Shown piece after piece: positions 8,378 through 17,016 of a stretch of DNA of 64,000 nt (positions are counted from its first letter, which is position 1; each line of letters opens with the position of its first letter). A model generated the notes under the pieces. It was not told the origin of the DNA and ran no database searches. It worked only from the letters and a program-made list of their open reading frames with translations. Source of the stretch: Nocardia transvalensis (lineage in GTDB: Bacteria; Actinomycetota; Actinomycetes; Mycobacteriales; Mycobacteriaceae); the NCBI RefSeq assembly GCF_015477765.1, contig NZ_JADLQQ010000007.1, positions 372,001-436,000 on the forward strand, given 5' to 3'. Position numbers and translations under genes: made by a program.

Positions 8378-9229
8378 GTGGATACGACTTCGCTGACCGG
8401 CAAGGAGCTTGCCGCCGCCCTCAATGCCGACACCAAGCAGCGCGCGGCCGCGCTCACCGACGGAGGGACCGCGCCGCGGCTGGTGCTGGTGGTCGCCAAC
8501 GACGATCCGGCCAGCGGGTGGTACGTGAAATCCTTGCAGCGCGCGGCCGAGCGACTCGGGATCTCCTGCGACACCGTCGATCTCGGCGCCGAGGCCAGCG
8601 CCGAGGCGATCCGCACCGAATTGACGAAGCTGAGCGCCGACCCGGCGGTCGACGCGGTCATGCTGCAGACGCCGCTACCCGCCGGAGTCGCGCTGGCCGA
8701 CGTCGCATCGGCGATCGTCGCCGCCAAGGACGTCGACGGCGTGAGCCCGCATTCGCTGGGCCTGCTGGCGACCGGCCTGCCCGGATTCCCGCCCGCCACC
8801 TCGCAGGCCGTGGTGGCGCTGGCCAAACATCACGGGATCCCGCTGGCCGGACAGCATGTCGCGATCGTCGGCCAGTCGAATGTCGTGGGTAAGCCGCTGG
8901 CGCAGCTCCTGCTGGCCGAGAACGCCACCGTCACCGTCTGCCACTCCCGCACCACCGATCTGCCCGCGGTGACCTCCGCAGCCGATGTCGTGGTGGCGGC
9001 CGCCGGCCGTGCGGGCCTGATCACCGAACGGCATATCCACAAGGGTGCCGTCCTGATCGATGTGGGCACCAACGAGGGCCCCGACGGCAGCATCGTCGGC
9101 GACGTCGACGCGGAGTCGGTACAGGGAAAGGCGGCCGCGCTGAGCCCGGTGCCGGGAGGCGTCGGGCCCGTCACGACCGCCCTGTTGATGCGGCACGTGG
9201 TGCAGGCCGCCGAGGCGGCCCGCTCCTGA
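8378..9229 (+). CDS. FolD-like methylenetetrahydrofolate dehydrogenase lacking the cyclohydrolase lysine
   Basis: The 283-residue protein starts at GTG 8378. FolD enzymes interconvert methylene-, methenyl- and formyl-tetrahydrofolate. The nucleotide-binding part is well kept: IVGQSNVVGKPLAQLL, VCHSRTTDLP, and the C-terminal SPVPGGVGPVTTALL. The active-site motif YVxxK, whose Lys drives the cyclohydrolase step, reads YVKSL from Tyr49, so residue 53 is Leu. The QLPLP loop reads QTPLP, and PCTP reads PPAT. The dehydrogenase half may therefore survive while cyclohydrolase activity is lost. An FchA/FTCD-family gene about 2 kb away could supply the missing step. A canonical FolD is probably encoded elsewhere in the genome. 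Confidence 0.82.
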   Translation: MDTTSLTGKELAAALNADTKQRAAALTDGGTAPRLVLVVANDDPASGWYVKSLQRAAERLGISCDTVDLGAEASAEAIRTELTKLSADPAVDAVMLQTPLPAGVALADVASAIVAAKDVDGVSPHSLGLLATGLPGFPPATSQAVVALAKHHGIPLAGQHVAIVGQSNVVGKPLAQLLLAENATVTVCHSRTTDLPAVTSAADVVVAAAGRAGLITERHIHKGAVLIDVGTNEGPDGSIVGDVDAESVQGKAAALSPVPGGVGPVTTALLMRHVVQAAEAARS

Positions 9230-9230
9230 C

Positions 9231-9749
9231 TTACCAGCGCACGGTCACCGGATCACCCATGCCGACGTGGTTGTAGTACCACTCGGCGTCGGCCGGAGCC
9301 AGATTGATGCACCCGTGGCTGACGTTCTGGCGGCCCTGGTCGCCGACCGACCACGGGGCCGAGTGCACGAAGACGCCGCCCAAGGTCAGCCGCACGGCGA
9401 ACTCACCTTTCAGGTAGTACCCCTCCGGTGAGCTGAGCGGGATACCGATGGTGCGCGAGTCGAAGATGGTCGTGCGCTCCTTGTCCATGACGGAGAAGGT
9501 GCCGACCGGGGTCTCGTAACCCGGCTTACCCATCGACGCGGGCATCACCCGCGGCGGCTGGCCGGGGACCCACACGGTGAAGGTGTGCGCGGACATATTC
9601 GCCTCGGCGCGGGTGCCGCCCTCGGCGCGGAACTCGGAGTGGGCATTACCGGCCGACGCGATCGGCTCTGCCGCTGCTGTGCCGGACGTCAACGCGGCGA
9701 GGGCCGCGATGACGAACGCCAGGAACATATGTCTGATCATGTTCCGCAT
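9231..9749 (-). CDS. Secreted L,D-transpeptidase (YkuD domain)
   Basis: The 172-residue product begins with a signal peptide (IRHMFLAFVIAALAALTSG, cleavage near AAAEP). A compact YkuD catalytic domain follows. Visible motifs are the family's GVFVHSAPW and SHGCINLAPADAEW, holding the catalytic His and Cys. Such enzymes form 3-3 peptidoglycan cross-links or attach proteins outside the membrane. It lacks the extra immunoglobulin-like domains of larger mycobacterial Ldt proteins, so it belongs to the short class. ATG 9749 is preferred because an AAGGGG lies 8 nt upstream; GTG 9758 is also in frame. It converges on the folD-like gene with a 1-nt gap. Confidence 0.9.
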   Translation of the reverse strand: MRNMIRHMFLAFVIAALAALTSGTAAAEPIASAGNAHSEFRAEGGTRAEANMSAHTFTVWVPGQPPRVMPASMGKPGYETPVGTFSVMDKERTTIFDSRTIGIPLSSPEGYYLKGEFAVRLTLGGVFVHSAPWSVGDQGRQNVSHGCINLAPADAEWYYNHVGMGDPVTVRW

Positions 9750-9896
9750 GGCTACCACCCCTTCGGTGGTGTGAATTATCAGATTTTCATTCTTGCTTCC
9801 CAGTGGATGTCGGATTGCTCGAAATGTGCCCGGTTCGTGACCGAAACACCGAGTGTCCTTGAACTTCCCGACCGGAAGCCTCTGCTATTGGCGTAC

Positions 9897-9919
9897 CCGG
9901 TTGTCCGCGGGATAACCGG
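9897..9919. promoter_or_regulatory. Inverted repeat between ldt and esterase genes
   Basis: CCGGTTGTCC at 9897-9906 and GGATAACCGG at 9910-9919 are inverted 10-nt arms with one mismatch and a 3-nt spacer. They lie in the 273-nt divergent region between the L,D-transpeptidase and the membrane esterase. No run of T follows, so an operator is more likely than a terminator. The binding protein is unknown. Confidence 0.4.
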
Positions 9920-10022
9920 ACGTTCCGGGCAGCAGTGTGCGGCGTCACTCCGCAGCGGGCGAAACCGCCCGTAGCATCGACCTGCGAGCGGGGGATGGGA
10001 CGAATCGTTTGGAGGCCGAACT

Positions 10023-11252
10023 GTGACAGTGCAATCCGAATCCGAGCGGCCGCCCGCCCCCACGGGGTGGTCGCCCGGGCGTACCGTCCTGCTGCTGGTG
10101 GCGGCGGTGCTCGGATTGCTGGTCGTGCTCGCGCAGGTGTTCGCGATCGCGCCGGTGTCGTGGACGCAGCCGCTGCTGCGCACGGCCTCGGTGCAGTCGC
10201 TGATCATGCTGCTCGGATGGGTCCGGGACGTGTCCGGATCGTGGAACCTGATATTCGCCGCGCTGGCGGTCCTGCTGGCGGTGCTCGCCTTGCGCATCAG
10301 GCGCAGCGGCCCGGCCCGGGCGGTCACCGCGGTGACCGCCGTGGGGCTGGTGCTGGCCCTGATCACCACCGTCGGACTCGCATGGTCGGCACATCGTGCG
10401 ACCGGCCGCTGGATTCTGTTCGGTCCGGCGCTGCCGGGGATCACCACCGGGCGGGGCCCGGATCGGACGGTCACCTACGCGACTCTCGACGGTGAGCAGA
10501 TGAAGGCCGATCTGTACCTGCCCGCGGACGCCTCGGGGCCCGTGCCGGTGGTGGTGCGGATCCACGGTGGCGGGTTCATCGGCGGCAGCCGCGGCCCGAC
10601 CCCGTACAACAGCTGGCTGGCCGACCGGGGTTACGCGTTCGTCGATGTCGACTATCGGTTGTCGAATGCGGATCGGCTGCGCTGGAATACGCAGGACGCC
10701 GACGTGGGCTGCGCGCTGACCTGGGTGGCGGCGCATGCGCAGGAATACCACTGGGATCTGAACCGGCTGGCCACCTTCGGCGATTCGGCGGGTGGCAATC
10801 TCGCCATCAACGTCGCGTACAAGATCGCCAACGGCACCCTGCACCCCAGCTGCGGGTCGGCGGCCGAGCTGCCGAAGGTGCGGGCAGCGATCGCCGATTA
10901 CCCGGCCGTCGATCTGACCGGGTCGGAATCCGACACCGCCGAGGGCGCGCACGTCGGCCGGGAGTATCTCGGCGGCCCGGCCTCGCGGTTCCCCGAGCGG
11001 TACGCCGCCACCGACTCCGCGCCCCAGATCGGCCCGAACTCACCGCCCACGCTGCTGTTGCAGGGCAAGGGCGACCACCTGGTCTTCGCTTCTCGCGCAC
11101 GGGCTTTCATCGACAAGCTGACCGCGGCCGGGGTCGTCAACCGCTATGTCGAACTGCCGTTCCTGGATCACGGCTACGACGGTGTGCTCAACACCGGCGC
11201 CCAAATCGGCCGCGACGTGGTACTGGACTGGTTGCGGCGCTACGACGCGTGA
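10023..11252 (+). CDS. Membrane-anchored alpha/beta hydrolase of the hormone-sensitive-lipase type
   Basis: The 409-residue protein starts at GTG 10023. Residues 20-130 contain three hydrophobic segments (VLLLVAAVLGLLVVLAQVF, LIFAALAVLLAVLAL, VGLVLALITTVGLAW), placing the enzyme at the membrane. The catalytic domain has the oxyanion motif RIHGGGF, a GDSAGGN nucleophile elbow and a C-terminal LDHGYDG with the likely catalytic His. Family members hydrolyse carboxylic esters such as short-chain lipids. The position after the membrane segments suggests a face-of-membrane lipid or envelope ester substrate. It converges with the FTCD-family gene, the two stops lying next to each other. Confidence 0.86.
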   Translation: MTVQSESERPPAPTGWSPGRTVLLLVAAVLGLLVVLAQVFAIAPVSWTQPLLRTASVQSLIMLLGWVRDVSGSWNLIFAALAVLLAVLALRIRRSGPARAVTAVTAVGLVLALITTVGLAWSAHRATGRWILFGPALPGITTGRGPDRTVTYATLDGEQMKADLYLPADASGPVPVVVRIHGGGFIGGSRGPTPYNSWLADRGYAFVDVDYRLSNADRLRWNTQDADVGCALTWVAAHAQEYHWDLNRLATFGDSAGGNLAINVAYKIANGTLHPSCGSAAELPKVRAAIADYPAVDLTGSESDTAEGAHVGREYLGGPASRFPERYAATDSAPQIGPNSPPTLLLQGKGDHLVFASRARAFIDKLTAAGVVNRYVELPFLDHGYDGVLNTGAQIGRDVVLDWLRRYDA

Positions 11253-11906
11253 TCAGCGGGCGATCGCGGCGACGACGTCGTTGTGCAGGGCGTCGGCGCG
11301 CGCGAGGATCTCCTCGATCCGGCGCAGCACCGGAGCGAACTCCTCGGCGTGGTGGTCGCTCAGCGAGGCCACGTTGATGGCGATATTGAGCTGCGAGCTC
11401 GCGGCCGCGGCGCGGGCGGCATCGGCGGCGGCACCGATGTCGGTGACCACGTTCGGATTGCCGATGGGCAGCAGATCCGCTGCGAGGGAAAGGATTTCGT
11501 CGGCCTCGGCGACGACCGCGGCGGGCACGCGGGCGGCCTGCAGCAGCGCGGCGGCGATGGCCTGCTCGCGGGCCGCGGCCTCGGTGTCGGTGGACTTGGG
11601 CAGTTTGTAGGCGGTGCCGACGGCGGTGAAGGCGGTCGCATCGGCCTCGGCCAGCGCCAGCGACCGTGCACGGGCGGCGTCGGCGGCGTCGATGATGCGA
11701 TCGACGACCGGGCGATTGTCGGCGTCCTTGGCCCGGGTGGTGTAGCGGGCCACCATCGCCACCAGCGCGGCGGCCTGCGCGGCATGCAGGGCGGCGACAG
11801 CGCCTCCGCCCGGCGCGGGGATCTTGGCGGCCAGATCGTCGAGGTACCGTCCGATCGTCGACTCCCCGAAGGTGGTCTCCGGTGACGACGCGGTGTCGGC
11901 AGACAT
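11253..11906 (-). CDS. Cyclodeaminase/cyclohydrolase (FTCD/FchA) family protein
   Basis: The 217-residue protein starts at ATG 11906, with GGGAGGG 9 nt upstream. The hallmark region of the formiminotetrahydrofolate cyclodeaminase fold is clear: TIGRYLDDLAAKIPAPGGG followed by a long helical bundle and a late DIGAAADAARAA. The family includes formimino-THF cyclodeaminase and FchA, a free-standing methenyl-THF cyclohydrolase. No glutamate formiminotransferase domain is fused or encoded nearby, which makes histidine degradation less likely. The nearby FolD-like protein lacks the cyclohydrolase lysine, so this protein could provide the complementary FchA activity; that is inference. It is divergent from the LLM oxidoreductase. 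Confidence 0.8.
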   Translation of the reverse strand: MSADTASSPETTFGESTIGRYLDDLAAKIPAPGGGAVAALHAAQAAALVAMVARYTTRAKDADNRPVVDRIIDAADAARARSLALAEADATAFTAVGTAYKLPKSTDTEAAAREQAIAAALLQAARVPAAVVAEADEILSLAADLLPIGNPNVVTDIGAAADAARAAAASSQLNIAINVASLSDHHAEEFAPVLRRIEEILARADALHNDVVAAIAR

Positions 11907-11970
11907 GCTGTGGGGCCCTCCCGTGGCGATGATCGGCTTGTGGTCCGCCGACAACCGTACCGGGCGCCGC

Positions 11971-12058
11971 GAGTATCACATGCCCCGACCGTCGCGCCCG
12001 GTGAGGAAGTGAGCGAGTATCACATGCCCCGACCGTCGCGGCCGGTGGGAAAGTGAGT
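11971..12058. repeat. 44-bp tandem duplication in divergent promoter region
   Basis: Two adjacent 44-nt copies, 11971-12014 and 12015-12058, differ at 4 positions. Each begins GAGTATCACATGCCCCGACC and ends with a GTGAG. The second copy ends 11 nt before the ATG of the LLM oxidoreductase, so the duplication carries the promoter or operator region between that gene and the FTCD-family gene. Confidence 0.85.
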
Positions 12059-12069
12059 AGGTTCGGGCC

Positions 12070-13107
12070 ATGCGTATCGGATTGGGCATCAACTACACCG
12101 ACGGCTTCAAGGAGGTCGCTGCCGAGGTCGCCGACCTGGAACGTGCCGGGGTGGACATCGTTTTCGTGCCCGAGGCCTACTCGTACGACGCGGTGAGTGC
12201 CCTCGGCTATCTGGCCGCCAAGACCGAGCGCGTGCAACTGGCCTCGGGCATCCTGCAGCTGTACACCCGCACGCCCACCCTGACCGCGATGACCGCCGCC
12301 GGTCTGGACCACGTCTCCGACGGCCGTTACATCCTCGGGCTGGGCGCGTCCGGTCCGCAGGTGATCGAGGGCTTCCACGGCGTGCCCTACGACGCGCCGA
12401 TCGGCCGCACCCGCGAGATCATCGAGATCTGCCGCAAGGTGTGGCGGCGCGAGCGCCTGGAATTCGAGGGCAAGCACTATCGGATCCCGCTGCCCGCCGA
12501 CCGGGGCACCGGGCTGGGCAAGCCGCTGAAGCTGATCAATCATCCGGTGCGCGAACGGATTCCGGTGCTGCTGGCCGCGCTGGGCCCGAAGAATGTGCAA
12601 CTGGCTGCCGAGATCGCCGAGGGCTGGCAGCCGATCTTCTTCCTGCCGGAGAAGGCCTCCGACGTGTGGGGCGAGGCGCTGGCCGCCGGGAAGGCGAAGC
12701 GCGATCCGGCGCTGGGTGATCTGGAGGTGTATGCCGGACCGTTCGCGGCCATCGGCGACAACGTCGAGCCGCTGCGCGAATTCGTCAAGCACCACCTGGC
12801 GCTCTACATCGGAGGCATGGGCGCCAAGGGCAAGAACTTCTATCACACCCTGGCCACCAAATACGGCTACGGCGCCGAGGCCGACCGGATCCAGGAGCTG
12901 TACCTGGCCGGGAAGAAGGACGAGGCCGCCAAGGTGGTGCCCGAGGAGCTGGCGCGCGACATCTCGCTGATCGGCCCCGCCGGATTCGTGAAGGAACGGG
13001 TGGATGCCTTCCGCGAGGCCGGAGTCACGGTGCTGAATGTGGCGCCGCTGGCCGCGACCCCGGCCGAGCGAGTGAAGCTGGTCGAGCAGTTGCGGGAATT
13101 GATCTAG
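12070..13107 (+). CDS. LLM-class F420-dependent oxidoreductase
   Basis: The 345-residue protein has a luciferase-like TIM barrel. Typical features are the N-terminal MRIGLGINYTDGF, the VFVPEAYSYDAVSALGYLAAKTERVQLASGI stretch split over strands 2-3, GRYILGLGASGPQVIEG, and the C-terminal SLIGPAGFVKERVDAFREAGV. In mycolic-acid actinobacteria this group usually binds coenzyme F420 rather than FMN and reduces or oxidises a specific small substrate. Some relatives are annotated as methylene-tetrahydromethanopterin reductase-like, so a C1 link with the neighbouring folate-type genes is possible but unproven. Its ATG lies 11 nt after a duplicated 44-bp promoter element. Confidence 0.85.
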   Translation: MRIGLGINYTDGFKEVAAEVADLERAGVDIVFVPEAYSYDAVSALGYLAAKTERVQLASGILQLYTRTPTLTAMTAAGLDHVSDGRYILGLGASGPQVIEGFHGVPYDAPIGRTREIIEICRKVWRRERLEFEGKHYRIPLPADRGTGLGKPLKLINHPVRERIPVLLAALGPKNVQLAAEIAEGWQPIFFLPEKASDVWGEALAAGKAKRDPALGDLEVYAGPFAAIGDNVEPLREFVKHHLALYIGGMGAKGKNFYHTLATKYGYGAEADRIQELYLAGKKDEAAKVVPEELARDISLIGPAGFVKERVDAFREAGVTVLNVAPLAATPAERVKLVEQLRELI

Positions 13108-13153
13108 CTCGCCGTCCCGTCGCCTCGGTCCCGGCGTGCTGTTCGGCCGGGAT

Positions 13154-13552
13154 CTAGGCGCCGCGCAGCGCGGCCAAGGCCTCCTCGAGGGTCGGGTACA
13201 GCGCGAACACCTGGTCCAAATTGGTCATCTTGAGCTGACGGCTGGTGGCCGGACCGTCGGCGACGACCGCGATCCGTGTCGACGCCCCGGCCCGCTGGTG
13301 GGCCGCCACGAGGGCGGCCATACCGGCGGAGGCCAGGAAGGTCACCTGCGACAGGTCGATGATCAGGGCCGCAGGCTTGCCGCCCAGCGTCGCCTCGATC
13401 GCGTTCTCCAGCGCGGGAGCGGTCGCCAGGTCGACCTCGCCGGCCACCGTGAGCACGGTCGCTTCGTCGTGCACCGAGACCGAGGTGGTCATCGCATCGG
13501 CGAGGGGATACGCGTCTCCGGAAGTGTTGGTCACATCAAGACAATCTGCCAT
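13154..13552 (-). CDS. STAS-domain anti-anti-sigma factor (RsbV/SpoIIAA-like)
   Basis: The 132-residue protein starts at ATG 13552, with GGAGG 7 nt upstream. A 20-residue N-terminal tail is followed by a STAS domain: VLTVAGEVDLATAP, then LIIDLSQVTFLASAGMAALVAAH. The phosphorylation site motif, usually DSSG, reads ASAG; the phosphorylatable Ser75 is kept, but the flanking Asp is Ala. In partner switching the unphosphorylated form captures the anti-sigma kinase and frees the sigma factor. It is the last gene of the stressosome operon, 120 nt beyond the RsbU/RsbW fusion, which probably both dephosphorylates and phosphorylates it. Confidence 0.88.
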   Translation of the reverse strand: MADCLDVTNTSGDAYPLADAMTTSVSVHDEATVLTVAGEVDLATAPALENAIEATLGGKPAALIIDLSQVTFLASAGMAALVAAHQRAGASTRIAVVADGPATSRQLKMTNLDQVFALYPTLEEALAALRGA

Positions 13553-13671
13553 GAACACGCCTCCAGCGCTGCATCGCGGGGTGGATTGACTGATGATTCG
13601 TAGTAATCACCACCATGAAAACCCCAGGTGTATCGGGAAATCCCGGGCATTCGGATCGAATCGCCGACACC

Positions 13672-15975
13672 TCAGACCCGGCTCGCCGCGGAGAAGGCGA
13701 CGGCGGGGAGTTTGGTGGTCATGCGGACCTGGGTCCCGATGCCGATGTGATCGATGGTCAGTTCGTCGGTGAGGGCCCGCATCATGGTGATGCCGCGGCC
13801 GCGGTGGCCCGGATCGTCGGGCTGGGGGCGCCAGATGCCGGTGTCGGCGACCTCGACGGTGACGCGGTCCATGGCGCAGTCGGCGGTGAGGACGACGCGG
13901 CCGGGGGAGCTGTCGAGGTAGGCGTGTTCGATGCAGTTGCTGCACGCCTCGTTGGCGGCGGCGACCAGGTCGGCGGCGCGTTCGTGCGGGACGGCGGCCG
14001 CGGTGAGCCACGCCGCCAGGGCGCGGCGGACGCCGGAGAGCCGGTGCGCCTCGGCGGGGACGTCCAAATGCAGGGGGCGCGGCGGCTGCCGATAGACCAC
14101 CATGGCCACGTCGTCGTCGTAACCGGCGGGCGGACGCAGCCGCGACAGCACCGCGTCGGCCACCTCGCGCGGCAAATGGTGTGCGGCATCGGACAATTCG
14201 TCGGCGAGGTCGTCGAACCGGTCATCGATGTCGACCCCGCGGTGCTCGACCAGGCCGTCGGTGAACAACACCAGCGTCGAGCCCGGTTCGAGCGCGGTCG
14301 TGGCCTCGGGGCGGCTCGGCGGGTCGAAGGTGGCCAGCGGTACCGCGCGGCCGCCCTCGAGCAGCCGCCCCTTGCTGCCGGGCCCGGCCAGCACCGGCGG
14401 CATATGCCCGGCGCTCGAATAGCGGACGATGCCGCGCTCCGGATCGAGGATGGCCGCACACACGGTCGTGCACATCGCGCCCGGAATGCGGGCGGCCACC
14501 GTGTCCAGTTCCGCCAGCAGCTGTGCCGGGCCCGCTCCGCGCAGCAGCAAAGCCCGTGCGGCCGTGCGCAATTGGCCCATCACCACCGCCGCGGACAGGC
14601 CACGGCCGACACAGTCGCCGACCACCACGCCGATGCTCCCGTCGCGCAGCTGCACCACGTCGTACCAGTCGCCGCCGATCTCGAGCGGCGGCAGGGCGGG
14701 CTCGTAATGCACCGAGAACCGCGGCGGCAGCTCGATCGGGCCGAGCATGGCCCGCTGCAGGGTCAGCGACGTCGAGCGCGCCTGGTCGAAGTTGCGGGCC
14801 CGCTGCACGGCCAGGCTGAGATGACCCACCAGCAGCGAGAACAGCGCCCGATCCCCGGCGCTGATGGCGCGGGGCGCGGCGAAACGCAACCACAGTGCCG
14901 CATCCCCGGTCTCGCCGAGCGGCGCGACGATGCCCTCGGAGCTGGCCGCGCCCTCGGGGATCACGAACATGCCCCGGCCGGGCCGCAGCCGCACCCGGTC
15001 CAGCAGCGCCCGGGCCCGCGCGTCGAGCACCTGCCGCGACACCGCCGCATCGGATTCGATGGCGGTGGACGAGGATTCAGGCCCGTCGTGCGCGCTCGCC
15101 ACCGGCCCGGACACATACAGATCCGGCGCGGTCGTCCGGTTCGGCCACACCGACACCACCGCGGTCTCCGCGCCGATCGCGCGCCGCAACTCCTCGAGCC
15201 CTACCGAGAGCACCTCGACCACACTGGTCGCCGCACCCACCGCCGTCGCCAGCCGCGACACGGCCTGGTCGCGCGCCTGCGCATCGTGTTCGGCGGTGAC
15301 GTCACGGATGGTGCCGACGTAGACGCGCTCGTCGTCCTCCGGCTTCACCAGCGACGAGGTGCTCACCGCGAGCCACAGCCGCCGCCCGTCCCGATGCTGG
15401 ATCGGCATGACGAACCGGGCCGCCTCGGTCCCCAGATCCGGGTAGCGCGGCCCGTCCTCGGGCGACCACGGATGCGGAAGCCGATACGGCAACCCCTCCG
15501 GGCCGTACCCGGTCAGCGCGCCGAAGGCCGAATTCACCTCGGTGATGGTGCCGCGCGCATCGGCGACGAAGAAACCGTCCTGCAGCGATTCCACCAGCGC
15601 CGTGCGAAACGCGTCCCGGTCGGCGAGATCCTCGGCGCGCAACCGCTGCAGCTCGTAACTGCGGGTGCTGTCCAAGAATCCGCGCGTGGCCACGTCGAGG
15701 GCGGCCAGGGTCTGCAGCAGGAACTCCAGCGCCGCCTCGGCCCGATCGCCGTCGTGGCTCGCGTCGGCGGAGACGGCCGGGCGGCCGTCGACGAGCCCCT
15801 CGCGGTCGACCAGCCGGAAGTGGTGCTCGGTCAGATCGAGAATGCTGACGCCCTCGACCAGCGCGCGGCGGCCCAGTTCGTAGCCTTCGGCCAAGGTGTG
15901 CTGTGTCGGTGAATCCAGATGCAGGCGAAGCGCATTCGAATACGCCTCGCGGAACGCCGCCAGCACGGCGCTCAT
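13672..15975 (-). CDS. RsbU_N-PAS-GAF-SpoIIE phosphatase-HATPase fusion
   Basis: The 767-residue regulator joins functions that are separate proteins in Bacillus. Residues 1-105 form a helical domain like the RsbT-binding N-terminus of RsbU. A PAS domain follows at about 125-225 (DGFFVADARGTITEVNSAF). A GAF-like region spans about 240-385. A PP2C/SpoIIE phosphatase lies at about 405-610 (IGGDWYDVV, VVVGDCVGRGLSAA, YSSAGHMPPVL, LVLFTDGLVE). An anti-sigma kinase domain ends the protein at 625-760 (NEACSNCIEHAY, ADTGIW, GRGITMM). It likely senses a signal, is switched on by RsbT, dephosphorylates the STAS protein downstream and can also phosphorylate it or bind a sigma factor. Its ATG overlaps the rsbX stop. 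Confidence 0.9.
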   Translation of the reverse strand: MSAVLAAFREAYSNALRLHLDSPTQHTLAEGYELGRRALVEGVSILDLTEHHFRLVDREGLVDGRPAVSADASHDGDRAEAALEFLLQTLAALDVATRGFLDSTRSYELQRLRAEDLADRDAFRTALVESLQDGFFVADARGTITEVNSAFGALTGYGPEGLPYRLPHPWSPEDGPRYPDLGTEAARFVMPIQHRDGRRLWLAVSTSSLVKPEDDERVYVGTIRDVTAEHDAQARDQAVSRLATAVGAATSVVEVLSVGLEELRRAIGAETAVVSVWPNRTTAPDLYVSGPVASAHDGPESSSTAIESDAAVSRQVLDARARALLDRVRLRPGRGMFVIPEGAASSEGIVAPLGETGDAALWLRFAAPRAISAGDRALFSLLVGHLSLAVQRARNFDQARSTSLTLQRAMLGPIELPPRFSVHYEPALPPLEIGGDWYDVVQLRDGSIGVVVGDCVGRGLSAAVVMGQLRTAARALLLRGAGPAQLLAELDTVAARIPGAMCTTVCAAILDPERGIVRYSSAGHMPPVLAGPGSKGRLLEGGRAVPLATFDPPSRPEATTALEPGSTLVLFTDGLVEHRGVDIDDRFDDLADELSDAAHHLPREVADAVLSRLRPPAGYDDDVAMVVYRQPPRPLHLDVPAEAHRLSGVRRALAAWLTAAAVPHERAADLVAAANEACSNCIEHAYLDSSPGRVVLTADCAMDRVTVEVADTGIWRPQPDDPGHRGRGITMMRALTDELTIDHIGIGTQVRMTTKLPAVAFSAASRV

Positions 15976-16604
15976 GACACGGGACCCGTCGGCCCGCGGT
16001 GGCGGGCGGCCAGGACGAGGGCGTCGTCGGTGTCCTTGGCGTGGCGTTCGAGGATCTCGGCGGTGATCTCGGCCGTCGTCTTCGCCAGGTCGATACCGTC
16101 GACGACCTCACCGGCGATGCCGTCGGTGGACATCAGCAGCAGATCACCCGGCCGCACCACCACCGTCTGCGTCTGCAGATTCGGCGGCAGCAGATAGCCG
16201 ACGATGCCGCCGGTCAGCAGCGCGGCCGCACGAACGGTCGGCTTGACCGGACCGGCCGCGATGACGCGCGAATCGACATTGCCGACGCCGAGCCAGTGCA
16301 GCCGGTCGGCCGAGTCGAACAGGGCCAGCGAGACGGCGGCCCCGCGGGTGTCGGCCATCGCCCGGTGGCACATCACCATCAGCACATCCAGCGGCTCGGC
16401 CCGGTTCTCCGACAGCACCTGCGCGGCCCGGTCGGCGGCCTCGGCCGCCGCATTACCGTGTCCGAGACCGTCGAGCACCGCGAACAATGCCGCCCCGCCG
16501 CCCGCGTCGAGCACTATCGATCGATCACCGGACACCCGCTGGCCCGGAAGCGCACGGCCCGCGACCGCCCATTCGACCGCGCCGATATGCCCGTCCTCAT
16601 GCAC
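15972..16604 (-). CDS. rsbX: RsbX-like PP2C phosphatase of the stressosome
   Basis: The 210-residue stand-alone SpoIIE/PP2C domain has metal-binding motifs FAVLDGLGHGNAA and DLLLMSTDGIAGEV. There is no sensor domain, as in Bacillus RsbX, which dephosphorylates RsbR and RsbS and resets the stressosome. The ATG at 16604 overlaps the rsbT stop by 8 nt, and its own stop overlaps the start of the large fusion gene (ATGA at 15972-15975). The order R-S-T-X supports the name. The reset role is inferred from family and position. Confidence 0.88.
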   Translation of the reverse strand: MHEDGHIGAVEWAVAGRALPGQRVSGDRSIVLDAGGGAALFAVLDGLGHGNAAAEAADRAAQVLSENRAEPLDVLMVMCHRAMADTRGAAVSLALFDSADRLHWLGVGNVDSRVIAAGPVKPTVRAAALLTGGIVGYLLPPNLQTQTVVVRPGDLLLMSTDGIAGEVVDGIDLAKTTAEITAEILERHAKDTDDALVLAARHRGPTGPVS

Positions 16605-17016
16605 TGGCGGGCACCCACTTCCACATCTCCACCAGTGTGCCCTGGCCGGGCGCGGAGTCGATCAGCAGCCGATCCATCAGCCGCCGCGCGCCCGGCAGGC
16701 CCAAACCGAGCCCGCGGCCGGTGGAATAGCCGTCCTCGAGGGCGCGGGCGATATCGCGGATGCCCGGCCCCTGATCCTGTGCTTGCACAACCAGTGCGCG
16801 CCGCCCCTCGCGCTCCTCCACGGTGATGCGTATCTCGCCGGTGCCCGCATAACTGGTGATGTTGCGGGCCACCTCGGAGATGGCCGTGGAGATCATGGTG
16901 ATGTCGGTCAACGAGAAACCCAGCTTCGCCGCGAGTTCCCGCCCAGCCTGACGTGCGGTCACGATGTCGTTCGACATCTTCACCGCGATCACCACGTTGT
17001 CAGCGGTCACGGTCAC
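16597..17016 (-). CDS. rsbT: RsbT serine kinase
   Basis: The 139-residue GHKL-type kinase starts at GTG 17016 and overlaps the rsbS 3' end by 17 nt. It carries the N-box ISEVARNITSYAGTG, the G1 box DQGPGI and the glycine-rich GRGLGLGLPGARRLMD lid. RsbT phosphorylates RsbR and RsbS in the stressosome, then leaves to activate an RsbU-type phosphatase. Here the matching RsbU_N domain is on the fusion protein two genes downstream. Length and motif order fit the family throughout. Confidence 0.92.
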   Translation of the reverse strand: MTVTADNVVIAVKMSNDIVTARQAGRELAAKLGFSLTDITMISTAISEVARNITSYAGTGEIRITVEEREGRRALVVQAQDQGPGIRDIARALEDGYSTGRGLGLGLPGARRLMDRLLIDSAPGQGTLVEMWKWVPASA

